64,000 bases of DNA from Pseudomonas koreensis (GCF_012986595.1 NZ_JAAQYM010000003.1:248001-312000); one strand, 5' to 3'. Shown: positions 1 through 9,401, counted from the first letter of the stretch. Program-made: numbers and translations. Notes: a model not told the origin generated them from the letters alone.

Positions 1-585
1 AGCAAGACCAAACCGGCGCAAGACCTGCGTGAAGCCTACGCCGCCGGCCTGCGTGATTTCGGCGAGAACTATCTGCAGGAAGCCTTGGGCAAACAGCTCG
101 AACTGGCCGACCTGCCCTTGATCTGGCACTTCATCGGCCCCATTCAATCGAACAAGACTCGCGCCATCGCCGAGCATTTCGACTGGGTGCATTCCGTGGA
201 TCGCCTGAAAATTGCCCAACGCCTGTCCGAACAGCGCCCGGCCGAGCTGCCGCCGCTGAACATCTGCATTCAGGTCAACGTCAGCGGTGAAGCCAGCAAG
301 TCCGGCTGCACCCCGGCCGACCTGCCAGCGCTGGCCGAGGCCATCAGCGCCCTGCCCCGGCTGAAGCTGCGCGGGCTGATGGCGATTCCCGAGCCGACCG
401 AAGATCGCGCCGAACAAGACGCCGCTTTTGCTGCCGTGCAACGTTTGCAGGCCAGCCTGAATCTGCCGCTCGACACACTTTCCATGGGCATGAGCCACGA
501 CCTCGAGTCGGCCATCGCCCAAGGCGCCACCTGGGTGCGGATCGGTACCGCCCTGTTTGGCGCTCGCGACTACGGCCAGCCATGA
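1..585 (+). CDS. yggS: YggS/PLPBP family PLP homeostasis protein (5' truncated by window)
   Basis: Pyridoxal-phosphate-binding protein of the YggS/PROSC family, a cytosolic single-domain TIM barrel without known catalytic activity that buffers PLP and affects amino-acid pools. The frame is already open at base 1 (SKTKP...FGENYLQE), so the N-terminus, including the PLP lysine region, lies outside the window. Family motifs visible are WHFIGPIQSNK, the IQVNVSGEASKSG stretch, LRGLMAIPEP and the C-terminal SMGMSHDLESAIAQGATWVRIGTALFG phosphate-binding loop. It ends 33 bases before proC, the usual neighbour in gammaproteobacteria, so the two are probably co-transcribed. Identification is secure; only the start is missing. 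Confidence 0.95.
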   Translation, partial: SKTKPAQDLREAYAAGLRDFGENYLQEALGKQLELADLPLIWHFIGPIQSNKTRAIAEHFDWVHSVDRLKIAQRLSEQRPAELPPLNICIQVNVSGEASKSGCTPADLPALAEAISALPRLKLRGLMAIPEPTEDRAEQDAAFAAVQRLQASLNLPLDTLSMGMSHDLESAIAQGATWVRIGTALFGARDYGQP

Positions 586-618
586 CATGGCTGACAAACC
601 TCTGAATAAGGACCTGAC

Positions 619-1437
619 ATGAGCAACACACGTATTGCCTTTATCGGTGCCGGCAACATGGCCGCCAGTCTGATTGGCGGCCTGCGCGCCAAGGGTCTGC
701 AAGCCAGCCACATTCGCGCCAGCGATCCGGGCGAAGAGACGCGCAAACGCGTCAGCGCCGAACACGGCATCGAAACCTTCGCCGACAACGCTCAGGCCAT
801 TGATGGCGTCGACGTGATCGTGCTGGCGGTCAAGCCACAGGCGATGAAAGCCGTGTGCGAAGCCATCCGCCCGAGCCTGAAACCGCATCAACTGGTAGTG
901 TCGATCGCCGCCGGCATCACCTGCGCGAGCATGAACGCGTGGCTCGGCGAGCAGCCGATCGTGCGCTGCATGCCCAACACCCCGGCGCTGCTGCGTCAGG
1001 GCGTGAGTGGCCTGTACGCCACCCGTGAAGTGACTGCCGAGCAGCGTCAGCAGGCCGAAGCGCTGCTGTCCGCCGTCGGCATCGCGCTGTGGCTGAACGA
1101 AGAACAGCAACTGGATGCGGTGACCGCCGTCTCCGGTTCCGGCCCGGCGTATTTCTTCCTGCTGATCGAAGCGATGACCGCCGCCGGGGTCAAACTCGGC
1201 CTGCCAAAGGAAATCGCCGAGCAACTGACCCAGCAAACGGCTCTGGGCGCCGCGCACATGGCGGTATCCAGCGATGTCGATGCTGCCGAACTGCGCCGCC
1301 GCGTGACGTCGCCAAATGGCACCACAGAGGCCGCGATCAAATCATTCCAGGCTAATGGCTTCGAAGCCCTGGTGGAAAAAGCACTCGGCGCCGCCGCGCA
1401 CCGCTCGGCCGAAATGGCCGAACAACTGGGCAAATAA
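619..1437 (+). CDS. proC: Pyrroline-5-carboxylate reductase
   Basis: Catalyses the last step of proline synthesis, NAD(P)H-dependent reduction of 1-pyrroline-5-carboxylate to L-proline, in the cytosol. The 272-residue length is standard. The N-terminus carries a Rossmann fold with IAFIGAGNMAASLIGGL (residues about 5-21), and the C-terminal dimerisation domain shows the family signature region DAVTAVSGSGPAYFFLLIEA and RRRVTSPNGTTEAAI. The ATG start follows a purine-rich stretch (AATAAGGACCTGAC) with AGGA about 7 bases upstream. It lies between yggS and yggT in the conserved yggS-proC-yggT-yggU order. Confidence 0.97.
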   Translation: MSNTRIAFIGAGNMAASLIGGLRAKGLQASHIRASDPGEETRKRVSAEHGIETFADNAQAIDGVDVIVLAVKPQAMKAVCEAIRPSLKPHQLVVSIAAGITCASMNAWLGEQPIVRCMPNTPALLRQGVSGLYATREVTAEQRQQAEALLSAVGIALWLNEEQQLDAVTAVSGSGPAYFFLLIEAMTAAGVKLGLPKEIAEQLTQQTALGAAHMAVSSDVDAAELRRRVTSPNGTTEAAIKSFQANGFEALVEKALGAAAHRSAEMAEQLGK

Positions 1438-1447
1438 GGAGCCTTAC

Positions 1448-2038
1448 ATGATTGGATTGAACACCGCAGCGGTTTACGTGCTGCAAACCCTCGGCAGCCT
1501 GTACTTGCTGATCGTGCTGCTGCGCTTCGTCCTGCAACTGGTGCGGGCGAACTTCTACAACCCGCTGTGCCAGTTCGTGGTCAAAGCCACCCAGCCGCTG
1601 CTCAAGCCACTGCGCCGGATCATCCCGAGCCTGTTCGGCCTGGACATGTCGTCGCTGGTGCTGGCGATTCTGGTGCAACTGGCACTGATGGCCCTGACCC
1701 TGCTGCTGACTTACGGCACCACCGGCAACCCGCTGCAGCTGTTTATCTGGGCGATCATTGGCGTCACCGCGCTGTTCCTGAAGATTTTCTTCTTCGCCCT
1801 GATCATCAGCGTGATCCTGTCGTGGGTCGCTCCGGGCAGCCATAATCCAGGCGCTGAACTGGTGAACCAGATCTGCGAGCCGGCCCTGGCGCCGTTCCGC
1901 AAGATTCTGCCAAACCTCGGCGGGCTGGACCTGTCGCCGATCTTCGCCTTCCTCGCGCTGAAGCTGATCGACATGCTGGTGATCAATAACCTCGCGGCGA
2001 TGACGATGATGCCGGAAATCCTGCGCTTGCTGATGTGA
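1448..2038 (+). CDS. yggT: YggT family integral membrane protein
   Basis: Small inner-membrane protein of 196 residues with two copies of the YggT domain, each a pair of hydrophobic helices (LGSLYLLIVLLRFVLQL near the N-terminus and ALIISVILSWVAPGSHNP in the second half). The P-x-L-x-P-x-RxxIP motif after each pair (QPLLKPLRRIIPSLFG and EPALAPFRKILPNLGG) shows the internal duplication. The molecular role is not established; the family has been linked to osmotic stress and membrane assembly. I use the ATG at 1448 with AAGGAG seven bases upstream instead of a longer in-frame extension into proC. Its stop overlaps the GTG of the next gene, indicating translational coupling. Confidence 0.93.
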   Translation: MIGLNTAAVYVLQTLGSLYLLIVLLRFVLQLVRANFYNPLCQFVVKATQPLLKPLRRIIPSLFGLDMSSLVLAILVQLALMALTLLLTYGTTGNPLQLFIWAIIGVTALFLKIFFFALIISVILSWVAPGSHNPGAELVNQICEPALAPFRKILPNLGGLDLSPIFAFLALKLIDMLVINNLAAMTMMPEILRLLM

Positions 2039-2325
2039 GCTGGTTCCGCTGGGACGGGGACGACCTGATCCTCGAATGTCACCTGCAACCGGCAGCCCGC
2101 AGCGATGATTTCGCCGGGCTGCACGGTGACCGCTTGAAGATCCGCCTCACCGCCCCGCCGGTCGAGGGCAAGGCCAATGCGTATCTGATGGGTTTTCTGG
2201 CCAAGGCGTTTGGCGTGTCCAAGAGCCAGGTCAGTTTGCTCAGCGGCGAGTTGAACCGGCAGAAACGGGTGAAGATCTGCTCGCCGAAGAAGTTGCCGGA
2301 TTTGCCGGATCTGGTACGCCCCTGA
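2035..2325 (+). CDS. yggU: DUF167 (YggU) family protein
   Basis: A 96-residue cytosolic protein of the DUF167/YggU family, whose function is unknown. Family features are LECHLQPAARSDDFAGLHGDRLKIRLTAPPVEGKANAYL in pieces: the conserved 'LTAPPVEGKAN' core and the later LLSGELNRQKRVKI strand. Translation starts at a GTG that overlaps the yggT stop codon by four bases (GTGA), so it almost certainly depends on coupling to yggT. It is the last gene of the yggS-proC-yggT-yggU operon and is followed by a REP doublet. Confidence 0.9.
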   Translation: MSWFRWDGDDLILECHLQPAARSDDFAGLHGDRLKIRLTAPPVEGKANAYLMGFLAKAFGVSKSQVSLLSGELNRQKRVKICSPKKLPDLPDLVRP

Positions 2326-2331
2326 TTTCCC

Positions 2332-2460
2332 GTGGCGAGGGGATTTATCCCCGATGGGGCACGGAGCGGCCCCCTTGATGCTGCCAATCCCTTGCTCTTG
2401 GCATTGCCTGGAGATTACCGGACTGCTTCGCAGCCGATCGGGGATAAATCCCCTCACCAC
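2332..2460. repeat. REP doublet, 'GGGGATTTATCCCC' family
   Basis: Two inverted copies of a motif beginning GTGGCGAGGGGATTTATC flank about 80 bases of spacer; each arm is itself palindromic (GGGGATTTATCCCC). The second copy in this window is at 28829-28955. It sits six bases after the yggU stop and ahead of the metX promoter. Confidence 0.85.
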
Positions 2461-2499
2461 AGGGACTTCGCTCAATCAACCATCAGGCCCGATCGTTGC

Positions 2500-2528
2500 T
2501 TGCCGCTAACCCCACCGGTCTTTAGACT
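2500..2528 (+). promoter_or_regulatory. Possible sigma-70 promoter of metX
   Basis: TTGCCG (2500-2505) and TAGACT (2523-2528) are separated by 17 bases and lie 29 bases before the metX ATG. The fit to consensus is moderate; no start-site data. Confidence 0.35.
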
Positions 2529-2557
2529 TACGCCTCATTTCAACGAGAGCAGGGTCG

Positions 2558-3697
2558 ATGCCAGCTGCCTTCCCCCCCGATTCTGTTGGTCTGGTGACGC
2601 CGCAAACGGCGCACTTCAGTGAACCCCTGGCCTTGGCCTGCGGCCGTTCGCTGCCCGCCTACGACCTGATCTACGAAACCTACGGCACGCTGAACGCACA
2701 GGCGAGCAACGCCGTGCTGATCTGCCACGCCTTGTCCGGGCATCACCATGCCGCCGGCTATCACAGCCCCGACGACCGCAAGCCCGGTTGGTGGGACAGC
2801 TGCATCGGCCCCGGCAAGCCGATCGACACCAACAAATTTTTCGTGGTCAGCCTGAACAATCTGGGCGGCTGCAACGGCTCCACCGGCCCGAGCAGCATCA
2901 ACCCGGAAACCGGCAAGCCGTTCGGCGCCGACTTCCCGGTGCTCACCGTGGAAGACTGGGTGCACAGCCAGGCGCGCCTGGCTGACCTGCTCGGCATCCG
3001 CCAGTTCGCCGCAGTGATCGGCGGCAGCCTCGGCGGCATGCAGGCCTTGCAGTGGACCATCACCTACCCGGATCGTGTGCGGCACTGCCTGGCCATCGCT
3101 TCGGCGCCAAAACTCTCGGCGCAGAACATCGCCTTCAACGAAGTCGCGCGTCAGGCCATCCTCACCGACCCCGAGTTCCACGGCGGTTCGTTCCAGGAAC
3201 AAGGCGTGATCCCCAAGCGCGGGTTGATGCTGGCGCGGATGGTCGGGCACATCACCTACCTGTCCGACGACTCCATGGGCGAGAAATTCGGCCGTGGCCT
3301 GAAGAGCGAAAAGCTCAACTACGACTTCCACAGCGTCGAGTTCCAGGTCGAAAGCTACCTGCGTTATCAGGGCGAAGAGTTCTCCGGGCGTTTCGATGCC
3401 AATACCTATCTGTTGATGACCAAGGCGCTGGATTACTTCGATCCGGCGGCGAACTTCGACGATAACCTGGCGAAAACCTTCGAGAACGCCACCGCCAAGT
3501 TCTGCGTGATGTCGTTCACCACCGACTGGCGCTTCTCCCCGGCCCGCTCGCGGGAGCTGGTGGACGCGCTGATGGCCGCACGCAAAGACGTCAGCTATCT
3601 GGAAATCGACGCCCCACAGGGCCACGACGCCTTCCTGATTCCGATCCCGCGCTATTTGCAGGCGTTCGGCAATTACATGAACCGAATTACGGTGTGA
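2558..3697 (+). CDS. metX: Homoserine O-acyltransferase MetX
   Basis: Acylates the hydroxyl of L-homoserine, the first committed step of methionine synthesis; in pseudomonads this MetX-fold enzyme generally uses succinyl-CoA although the fold is the acetyltransferase type. At 379 residues it is an alpha/beta hydrolase with the nucleophile elbow [14 protein letters not shown] (serine near residue 150), the oxyanion region CHALSGHHH near residue 50, and the acid and histidine of the triad in the C-terminal part (TDWRFSP and PQGHDAF). It is followed after seven bases by metW, its obligate partner in this group. The acyl donor cannot be read with certainty from the sequence. Confidence 0.95.
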   Translation: MPAAFPPDSVGLVTPQTAHFSEPLALACGRSLPAYDLIYETYGTLNAQASNAVLICHALSGHHHAAGYHSPDDRKPGWWDSCIGPGKPIDTNKFFVVSLNNLGGCNGSTGPSSINPETGKPFGADFPVLTVEDWVHSQARLADLLGIRQFAAVIGGSLGGMQALQWTITYPDRVRHCLAIASAPKLSAQNIAFNEVARQAILTDPEFHGGSFQEQGVIPKRGLMLARMVGHITYLSDDSMGEKFGRGLKSEKLNYDFHSVEFQVESYLRYQGEEFSGRFDANTYLLMTKALDYFDPAANFDDNLAKTFENATAKFCVMSFTTDWRFSPARSRELVDALMAARKDVSYLEIDAPQGHDAFLIPIPRYLQAFGNYMNRITV

Positions 3698-3704
3698 ACA
3701 AGCC

Positions 3705-4325
3705 ATGAGAGCTGATCTGGAAATCATCCAGGAATGGATCCCCGCCGGCAGCCGCGTGCTCGACCTCGGTTGCGGCGACGGCGAACTGCTGACCTGGCTG
3801 CGCGACCACAAACAGGTCACCGGCTATGGCCTGGAAAACGACCCGGACAACATTGCCGAGTGCGTGGCCAAGGGCATCAACGTTATCGAGCAGGACCTGG
3901 ACAAGGGCCTGGGCAACTTTGCCAGCAACAGCTTCGACATCGTAGTGATGACCCAGGCGCTGCAGGCCGTGCATTATCCGGACAAGATCCTCGACGAAAT
4001 GCTGCGGGTCGGTCGTCAGTGCATCATCACCTTCCCCAACTTCGGTCACTGGCGCTGCCGCTGGTACCTGGCGAGCAAGGGCCGGATGCCGGTGTCGGAG
4101 TTTCTGCCGTACACCTGGTACAACACGCCGAACATCCACTTCTGCACCTTCGAAGACTTTGAAGAACTTTGTCGCGAACGTGACGCGAAGGTCATTGATC
4201 GGCTTGCCGTGGATCAACAGCACCGTCACGGGTGGGCCAGTAAGCTATGGCCTAATCTGTTAGGTGAGATCGGTATCTACCGCGTCAGCAGCCCGGTGCT
4301 TGCAGATCATCGGGTCGCGGTCTGA
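3705..4325 (+). CDS. metW: Methionine biosynthesis protein MetW
   Basis: A 206-residue SAM-methyltransferase-fold protein needed with MetX for homoserine acylation in Pseudomonas and relatives; its own methyl-transfer activity is not established. Motif I VLDLGCGDGELLTWL lies at about residues 17-31, followed by YGLENDPDNI and the D-I-V-V-M-TQALQAV motif. The C-terminal part (FPNFGHWRCRWYL...LPYTWYNTPNIHFCT) is characteristic of MetW. It begins seven bases after metX, consistent with one mRNA. Confidence 0.95.
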   Translation: MRADLEIIQEWIPAGSRVLDLGCGDGELLTWLRDHKQVTGYGLENDPDNIAECVAKGINVIEQDLDKGLGNFASNSFDIVVMTQALQAVHYPDKILDEMLRVGRQCIITFPNFGHWRCRWYLASKGRMPVSEFLPYTWYNTPNIHFCTFEDFEELCRERDAKVIDRLAVDQQHRHGWASKLWPNLLGEIGIYRVSSPVLADHRVAV

Positions 4326-4351
4326 ACCACGACATTTCGAGGAGAACGATC

Positions 4352-4786
4352 ATGGGTCGCTTGATTACTGTGCTATTGGCCGCCTGCCTGAGTCTGTCGG
4401 CGGTGGCCGCCGATACCATCAAGGGCGAGCGCAAGGAAGTGTTTGGTGACGTTACTGTGCACTACAACACCTTCAACTCAACCTTCCTGACGCCCGACAT
4501 CGCCAAGGCCGCCGAGCTGATCCGCAGCAAGAATCAAGGCGTGATCAACGTCTCGGTGATCAAGGACGGCAAACCATTGATCGCCAACGTGACCGGCACG
4601 GTCAAAGACCTGACCAGCCAAAGCGTGCCGCTGAACTTCCGCCAGATCACCGAACAGGGCGCGATCTATTACATCGCCCAGTATCCGGTGGAACAGCAGG
4701 AAACCCGCACCTTTGAAATCAAGGTGCAGAACGGCGACAAGATCAACACCATCAATTTCAACCAAGAGCTTTTCCCCGGCGAATGA
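4352..4786 (+). CDS. DUF4426 domain exported protein
   Basis: A 144-residue exported protein with an N-terminal signal peptide ([20 protein letters not shown], probable cleavage after AVAA). The rest matches the DUF4426 family found beside metW-rdgB in pseudomonads: beta-rich, with [21 protein letters not shown] and a late [10 protein letters not shown]. The function is unknown. It sits 26 bases after metW behind an AGGAGAACGATC ribosome site, and its stop overlaps the rdgB start (ATGA), so it belongs to the metXW-rdgB-hemW transcription unit. Confidence 0.85.
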   Translation: MGRLITVLLAACLSLSAVAADTIKGERKEVFGDVTVHYNTFNSTFLTPDIAKAAELIRSKNQGVINVSVIKDGKPLIANVTGTVKDLTSQSVPLNFRQITEQGAIYYIAQYPVEQQETRTFEIKVQNGDKINTINFNQELFPGE

Positions 4787-5379
4787 TGAACCTCACGCAA
4801 CTCGTACTGGCCAGCCATAACGCCGGCAAACTCAAGGAACTCCAGGCCATGCTCGGCGACGCGGTGCAATTGCGCTCGATCGGCGAATGGAGCAAGGTCG
4901 AGCCGGAAGAAACCGGCCTGTCGTTCGTCGAGAACGCGATCCTCAAGGCGCGCAATGCCGCGCGCATTTCCGGCTTGCCGGCGCTGGCCGACGATTCCGG
5001 TCTGGCGGTGGACTTCCTCGGCGGTGCACCGGGCATCTACTCGGCGCGTTATGCCGACGGCAAGGGCGATGCGGCGAACAACGCCAAACTGCTCGACGCC
5101 CTCAAGGACGTGCCGCAAGCCGAGCGCGGCGCGCAGTTCGTCTGCGTGCTGGCACTGGTGCGTCACGCTGACGATCCGCTACCGATCCTGTGCGAAGGTC
5201 TGTGGCACGGGCGCATCCTGACCGCCGCTAGCGGCGAACATGGTTTCGGCTACGACCCGCTGTTCTGGGTGCCGGAACGTAACGTGTCCAGCGCCGAACT
5301 AAGCCCGGCTGACAAAAACCAGATCAGTCACCGCGCCCGTGCAATGGATCTGCTGCGCCAGCGTCTGGGCCTGAAATGA
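4783..5379 (+). CDS. rdgB: XTP/dITP pyrophosphatase
   Basis: House-cleaning nucleotide pyrophosphatase that hydrolyses dITP, XTP and related deaminated purine nucleotides to monophosphates. It is 198 residues, the usual length. Motifs: [13 protein letters not shown] at the N-terminus (substrate-binding SxNxxKxxE type), [24 protein letters not shown] in pieces around residue 65-88 with the catalytic acidic pair, and the C-terminal GFGYDPLFW and SHRARAM. The start overlaps the preceding stop; two consecutive ATG codons are available and either may be used. hemW follows with a four-base overlap. Confidence 0.96.
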   Translation: MMNLTQLVLASHNAGKLKELQAMLGDAVQLRSIGEWSKVEPEETGLSFVENAILKARNAARISGLPALADDSGLAVDFLGGAPGIYSARYADGKGDAANNAKLLDALKDVPQAERGAQFVCVLALVRHADDPLPILCEGLWHGRILTAASGEHGFGYDPLFWVPERNVSSAELSPADKNQISHRARAMDLLRQRLGLK

Positions 5380-6581
5380 CCGACAGCCCCTCTGCGTCGT
5401 CGCTGATCATCGGCGGCGCCGCCTCTTCGCCTCGGGCGCCGCTGCCAACGCTGCCGCCCTTGGCGCTGTACATCCACATCCCGTGGTGTGTGCGCAAATG
5501 CCCGTATTGCGATTTCAACTCGCACACTGCCAGCCCGGTGCTGCCGGAACAGGAATACGTCGACGCGTTGCTGGCTGATCTCGATCAGGACCTGCACGCG
5601 GTTTACGGCCGTGAAATCAGCTCGATCTTCTTTGGCGGCGGCACGCCGAGCCTGTTCAGCGCTGACGCCCTTGGGCGTTTGCTGAAAGGCGTCGAACAGC
5701 GCATTCCGTTCGCCCACGACATCGAAATTACCTTGGAAGCCAACCCCGGCACCTTCGAACAAGAGAAGTTCGTCGCGTACCGCAAGCTGGGGATCAATCG
5801 CCTGTCGATCGGCATCCAGAGCTTCCAGCAGCAGAAGCTGGAAGCGCTCGGACGCATCCACAACGGCGACGAAGCGGTGCGCGCGGCCGGCATGGCGCGC
5901 CAGGCCGGGTTCGACAACTTCAACCTCGACTTGATGCATGGCTTGCCCGATCAGTCGCTGGACGATGCCTTGAGCGACCTGCGCCAGGCCATCGAACTGC
6001 AACCGACGCACATCTCCTGGTATCAACTGACACTGGAGCCGAACACCGTGTTCTGGAACCAGCCGCCGGTGCTGCCGGAAGACGATACGCTGTGGGACAT
6101 TCAAGAGGCCGGGCAAGCGCTGCTGGCCGAGCACGGTTACGCGCAATACGAAGTCTCGGCCTATGCCCAGCCCGGACGTCCGGCGCGGCATAACCTCAAT
6201 TACTGGAGTTTCGGCGACTTCATCGGTATCGGCGCCGGCGCCCACGGCAAGCTCAGCCATCCGGACGGGCGCATCGTGCGCACCTGGAAGACGCGTTTGC
6301 CGAAGGACTATCTCAACCCGACCAAAAGCTTTCAGGCCGGCGAGAAAGCCCTGAGCAACGACGAGATGCCGTTCGAGTTCCTGATGAACGCGCTGCGCCT
6401 GACCGCCGGGGTGGAATCGCGCCTGTACGCGGAGCGCACCGGCCTGCCTCTGGAAAGTCTCGCCGAACACCGCCGCGAGGCCGAACAAAGCGGCCTGATG
6501 CAGGTCGAACCGTCACGTCTGGCGGCCACCGAGCGCGGACAACTGTTCCTCAACGACTTGCTGCAGAAATTTCTGAGCTGA
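5376..6581 (+). CDS. hemW: Radical SAM heme chaperone HemW
   Basis: HemW binds heme and a radical-SAM [4Fe-4S] cluster and is thought to deliver heme to respiratory proteins; older annotations call it an oxygen-independent coproporphyrinogen oxidase-like protein. The 401-residue product has [18 protein letters not shown] (about residues 33-50) with the three cluster cysteines plus the additional phenylalanine-type HemW signature, [10 protein letters not shown], and [19 protein letters not shown] in the C-terminal half. An N-terminal extension of about 25 residues rich in Ser/Ala/Pro precedes the fold, so a slightly later start cannot be excluded. It overlaps rdgB by four bases. Confidence 0.93.
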   Translation: MTDSPSASSLIIGGAASSPRAPLPTLPPLALYIHIPWCVRKCPYCDFNSHTASPVLPEQEYVDALLADLDQDLHAVYGREISSIFFGGGTPSLFSADALGRLLKGVEQRIPFAHDIEITLEANPGTFEQEKFVAYRKLGINRLSIGIQSFQQQKLEALGRIHNGDEAVRAAGMARQAGFDNFNLDLMHGLPDQSLDDALSDLRQAIELQPTHISWYQLTLEPNTVFWNQPPVLPEDDTLWDIQEAGQALLAEHGYAQYEVSAYAQPGRPARHNLNYWSFGDFIGIGAGAHGKLSHPDGRIVRTWKTRLPKDYLNPTKSFQAGEKALSNDEMPFEFLMNALRLTAGVESRLYAERTGLPLESLAEHRREAEQSGLMQVEPSRLAATERGQLFLNDLLQKFLS

Positions 6582-6615
6582 GCCCACCTCAAACGGCTGC
6601 CCTAAGGAAAACCGC

Positions 6616-6939
6616 ATGGATTTGATACTCGATCTGCTCGCCACCGTGTCCCGCTGGAGCCGTAGCAACCTTTCGGAAATCGCCCTGGCCCTGGTGGGCT
6701 GCCTGCTGGTGTTGTTCGGCGCCGACTTCAAGGGCTGGGTCGAGCAACGCCTGGGCAGCATCGCCGGCGCCCTGCGCGTACCGCTGATGGCCCTGCTGTG
6801 CGTCATCGGCAGCGGCGCCGCGCTGATCTACGCCACGCCATGGGTGGTCAAGGGGTTGAGCCAGTTCAACAACTACAGCCTCGCGCCGGTGTTGTTGGTG
6901 GTCCTCGTCCTCATCGGTGTAGTCGCCGACCGCCGCTGA
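6616..6939 (+). CDS. DUF3392 family membrane protein
   Basis: A 107-residue inner-membrane protein with three hydrophobic segments (IALALVGCLLVLFGA, PLMALLCVIGSGAALIY and LAPVLLVVLVLIGVVA). It matches the DUF3392 family of gammaproteobacteria, of unknown function. The ATG follows TAAGGAAAACCGC, a fair ribosome site. It is the last + strand gene before a strong palindrome and convergent trmB. Confidence 0.82.
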   Translation: MDLILDLLATVSRWSRSNLSEIALALVGCLLVLFGADFKGWVEQRLGSIAGALRVPLMALLCVIGSGAALIYATPWVVKGLSQFNNYSLAPVLLVVLVLIGVVADRR

Positions 6940-6963
6940 TCTTTCAGCACACCCAAAACAACT

Positions 6964-7040
6964 GTAGGAGCTGCGGCACGCTGCGATCTTTTGATCTTAA
7001 CAATCAAGATCAAAAGATCGCAGCGTGCCGCAGCTCCTAC
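6964..7040. repeat. REP doublet, perfect 35-bp hairpin
   Basis: Arms 6964-6998 and 7006-7040 are exact reverse complements of 35 bases with a 7-base loop. The motif is a variant (GCGGCACGCTGCGATCTTTT) of the GTAGGAGCTGCCGAAGGC family seen elsewhere here. It lies between convergent DUF3392 and trmB and could act as a bidirectional transcript end. Confidence 0.92.
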
Positions 7041-7059
7041 ATTGGATCGTCCGCGGGAC

Positions 7060-7788
7060 TCAGGACTGTTTTTCGAACTTCAGATCCCACACGCCATGCC
7101 CAAGACGTTCGCCGCGGCGTTCGAACTTGGTGATCGGGCGTTCGGCCGGGCGTGGCACGCACTTGCCGTCTTCGGCGAGGTTGCGGTAGCCCGGGGCGAC
7201 GTTCATCACCTCCAGCATGTACTCGGCATACGGTTCCCAGTCGGTGGCCATGTGCAGGATGCCGCCAACCTTCAGCTTGCTGCGCACCAGTTCGGCGAAG
7301 GACGCCTGAACGATACGACGCTTGTGGTGACGGCTCTTGTGCCATGGGTCCGGGAAGAACAGCATCAGGCGATCGAGGCTGTTGTCGGCGATGCAGCGGT
7401 TGAGCACTTCGATCGCGTCGCAATCGTACACCCGCAGGTTGGTCAGGCCCTGGGTCAGCACGCCATTGAGCAGCGCGCCAACACCCGGACGGTGCACTTC
7501 AACACCGATGAAGTCCTGATCCGGCGCCGCCGCAGCCATTTCCAGCAGCGAGTGACCCATGCCGAAACCGATCTCCAGCGAGCGCGGCGCCGAACGGCCG
7601 AACACCTGATCGTAATCCACCGGCGCGTCGGCCAGCGGCAGCACGTACAGCGGCGCGCCCTGATCCAGACCGCGTTGCTGGCCTTCGGTCATGCGCCCGG
7701 CGCGCATCACGAAACTCTTGATGCGGCGGTGTTGGCGCTCGTCGCCCTCTTCCGTCTGGATAGGCGTGTCGTTCGATTCAGTCATCAA
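7060..7788 (-). CDS. trmB: tRNA (guanine-N7-)-methyltransferase
   Basis: Methylates N7 of guanosine 46 in the variable loop of tRNAs, using SAM. At 242 residues it has an N-terminal basic extension ([21 protein letters not shown]), motif [30 protein letters not shown], and the TrmB-specific [18 protein letters not shown] segment that contacts substrate. It starts six bases downstream of the thiG stop on the same strand, so thiS-thiG-trmB are likely one unit. Confidence 0.96.
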   Translation of the reverse strand: MMTESNDTPIQTEEGDERQHRRIKSFVMRAGRMTEGQQRGLDQGAPLYVLPLADAPVDYDQVFGRSAPRSLEIGFGMGHSLLEMAAAAPDQDFIGVEVHRPGVGALLNGVLTQGLTNLRVYDCDAIEVLNRCIADNSLDRLMLFFPDPWHKSRHHKRRIVQASFAELVRSKLKVGGILHMATDWEPYAEYMLEVMNVAPGYRNLAEDGKCVPRPAERPITKFERRGERLGHGVWDLKFEKQS

Positions 7789-7794
7789 TGGCTC

Positions 7795-8589
7795 TTACTT
7801 GATCAGACCATCCAGCGGCGAAGAGGCGCTGGCATAGAGTTTTTTCGGCATGCGGCCGGCGAGGTAGGCCAGACGGCCTGCGACGATCGCGTGTTGCATG
7901 GCTTGGGCCATCATCACCGGTTGCTGGGCATGAGCGATGGCCGAGTTCATCAGCACCGCGTCACAGCCCAGTTCCATGGCGATGGTGGCGTCGGAAGCGG
8001 TCCCGACACCGGCATCGACCAGCACCGGGATTTTCGCTTCTTCGAGGATGATCTGCAGGTTATACGGATTGCAGATCCCCAGGCCCGAACCGATCAGACC
8101 GGCCAGCGGCATCACCGCGATACAGCCGATTTCCGCCAGTTGGCGAGCGATGATCGGGTCATCACTGGTGTAAACCATCACGTCGAAGCCTTCCTTGACC
8201 AGCGTTTCCGCGGCTTTGAGGGTTTCGATCACGTTAGGGAACAGAGTTTTCTGGTCGGCCAGCACTTCCAGCTTCACCAGGTTGTGGCCGTCGAGCAGCT
8301 CACGGGCCAGGCGGCAGGTGCGCACGGCTTCGATGGCGTCATAGCAACCGGCGGTGTTCGGCAAGAAGGTGTAGCGATCCGGCGACAGCACGTCGAGCAG
8401 GTTCGGCTCGCCTTCGATCTGGCCCAGGTTGGTGCGGCGCACGGCGAAGGTGACGATCTCGGCACCCGAGGCTTCGATCGCCTGACGGGTTTCTTCCATG
8501 TCACGGTACTTGCCGGTACCAACCAGCAAACGCGACTGGTAAGTACGACCGGCCAGGACGAAAGGCTTGTCGCTACGAACGATGCTCAT
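7795..8589 (-). CDS. thiG: Thiazole synthase ThiG
   Basis: Forms the thiazole phosphate ring of thiamine from 1-deoxy-D-xylulose-5-phosphate, dehydroglycine and ThiS-thiocarboxylate. The 264-residue TIM barrel carries [10 protein letters not shown] at the start, the Schiff-base lysine in [29 protein letters not shown] and [14 protein letters not shown] for phosphate binding, and [12 protein letters not shown]. It follows thiS by 60 bases in the usual thiS-thiG order. No TPP riboswitch was recognised upstream, so TPP control is not indicated here. Confidence 0.97.
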   Translation of the reverse strand: MSIVRSDKPFVLAGRTYQSRLLVGTGKYRDMEETRQAIEASGAEIVTFAVRRTNLGQIEGEPNLLDVLSPDRYTFLPNTAGCYDAIEAVRTCRLARELLDGHNLVKLEVLADQKTLFPNVIETLKAAETLVKEGFDVMVYTSDDPIIARQLAEIGCIAVMPLAGLIGSGLGICNPYNLQIILEEAKIPVLVDAGVGTASDATIAMELGCDAVLMNSAIAHAQQPVMMAQAMQHAIVAGRLAYLAGRMPKKLYASASSPLDGLIK

Positions 8590-8649
8590 GGGGAATCCTC
8601 TTGAAAGGTGAGGGTCTTGCAGAATTCTGTGCCCTTGCGGGCCGGGCGA

Positions 8650-8850
8650 CTAGCCGCCGCCGATGGCGTGCACCACTTCAACGCTGTCGCCGTCGTTGAG
8701 AACGGTGTCGGCGTGCTGGCTGCGCGGGACGATATCCAGATTGAGTTCGACTGCTACCCGGCGACCGGTCAGGTCCAAGCGGGTAATCAGGGCCGCAACG
8801 GTCTCGCCGTCGGGCAGTTCAAGGGATTCGCCGTTCAACTGAATGCGCAT
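8650..8850 (-). CDS. thiS: Sulfur carrier protein ThiS
   Basis: A 66-residue ubiquitin-like sulfur carrier whose C-terminal glycine is thiocarboxylated and gives sulfur to ThiG. MRIQLNGESLELPDGETVAAL opens the beta-grasp fold (read in two parts: MRIQLNGESL, ELPDGETV), and the protein ends HAIGGG, the essential C-terminal Gly-Gly being present with one extra Gly. I take the start at 8850 since homologues begin with MRIQLNG; an upstream in-frame ATG would add six residues. It is immediately upstream of thiG on the - strand. Confidence 0.93.
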   Translation of the reverse strand: MRIQLNGESLELPDGETVAALITRLDLTGRRVAVELNLDIVPRSQHADTVLNDGDSVEVVHAIGGG

Positions 8851-8937
8851 GCGCCAGGCCGCCATCATTTTTAGGGGCTGGCATTCTAGCCCGATCAGTC
8901 AGGCTGACCCAAGCCATTCGTCTTGAAACCGGTCCCC

Positions 8938-9014
8938 GTAGGAGCTGCCGAAGGCTGCGATCCTTTGATCTTGAAAGACAACGGCGAAAGATCGCAGCCT
9001 TCGGCAGCTGCTAC
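8938..9014. repeat. REP doublet, GTAGGAGCTGCCGAAGGC family
   Basis: Inverted arms of the GTAGGAGCTGCCGAAGGC-TGCGATC family separated by a short AT-richer spacer. Lies between thiS and the DUF423 gene, upstream of both thiS and its promoter region. Confidence 0.9.
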
Positions 9015-9029
9015 AAGTTGGCGCCAGGC

Positions 9030-9401
9030 TCAGGTCAGGCGCCAGGCGGCAAGGCCCAGACACAGCCAGCCCACCAGAAACGCCAGGCCGCCGAACGGGG
9101 TGATGATGCCGAGCTTGCTGATGCCGGTGGTGCTCAGCAGGTACAGGCTGCCGGAGAACAACAGGATGCCGACGGTGAACGAGGCACCGGCCCATGTCAC
9201 CAGCCGCCCCTGAATCTGCGTCGCCAGCAGCGCCACACCGAACAGCGCCAGGGTGTGCACCAGTTGATAGGTCACGCCGGTTTGGAAGATCGCCAGGTAC
9301 TCGGGGGTCAGGCGACTTTTCAAGGCATGGGCGGCGAATGCGCCAAGGGCGACACCGGTAAAACCAAAGAAAGCGGCCAGCATCAGAAAGCCACGCAGCA
9401 T
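9030..9401 (-). CDS. DUF423 family membrane protein
   Basis: A 123-residue inner-membrane protein with four predicted hydrophobic helices and the DUF423/YgdD signature GAFAAHALKSRLTPEYLAIF near residue 20-40 (GAFAAHAL and TGVTYQLVHTLAL are diagnostic) plus ITPFGGLAFLVGWL near the C-terminus. Function is unknown. Start ATG at 9401 is followed by a hydrophobic segment. It is divergent from mtgA with only 73 bases between the two starts, so their promoters share this gap. Confidence 0.88.
   Translation of the reverse strand: MLRGFLMLAAFFGFTGVALGAFAAHALKSRLTPEYLAIFQTGVTYQLVHTLALFGVALLATQIQGRLVTWAGASFTVGILLFSGSLYLLSTTGISKLGIITPFGGLAFLVGWLCLGLAAWRLT

Noticed and set aside
6991..8604. A 537-codon open frame on + across trmB and thiG
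   Set aside because: It is antisense to two conserved genes, has no ribosome site and a His/Gln/Arg-rich composition typical of GC-rich shadow frames.
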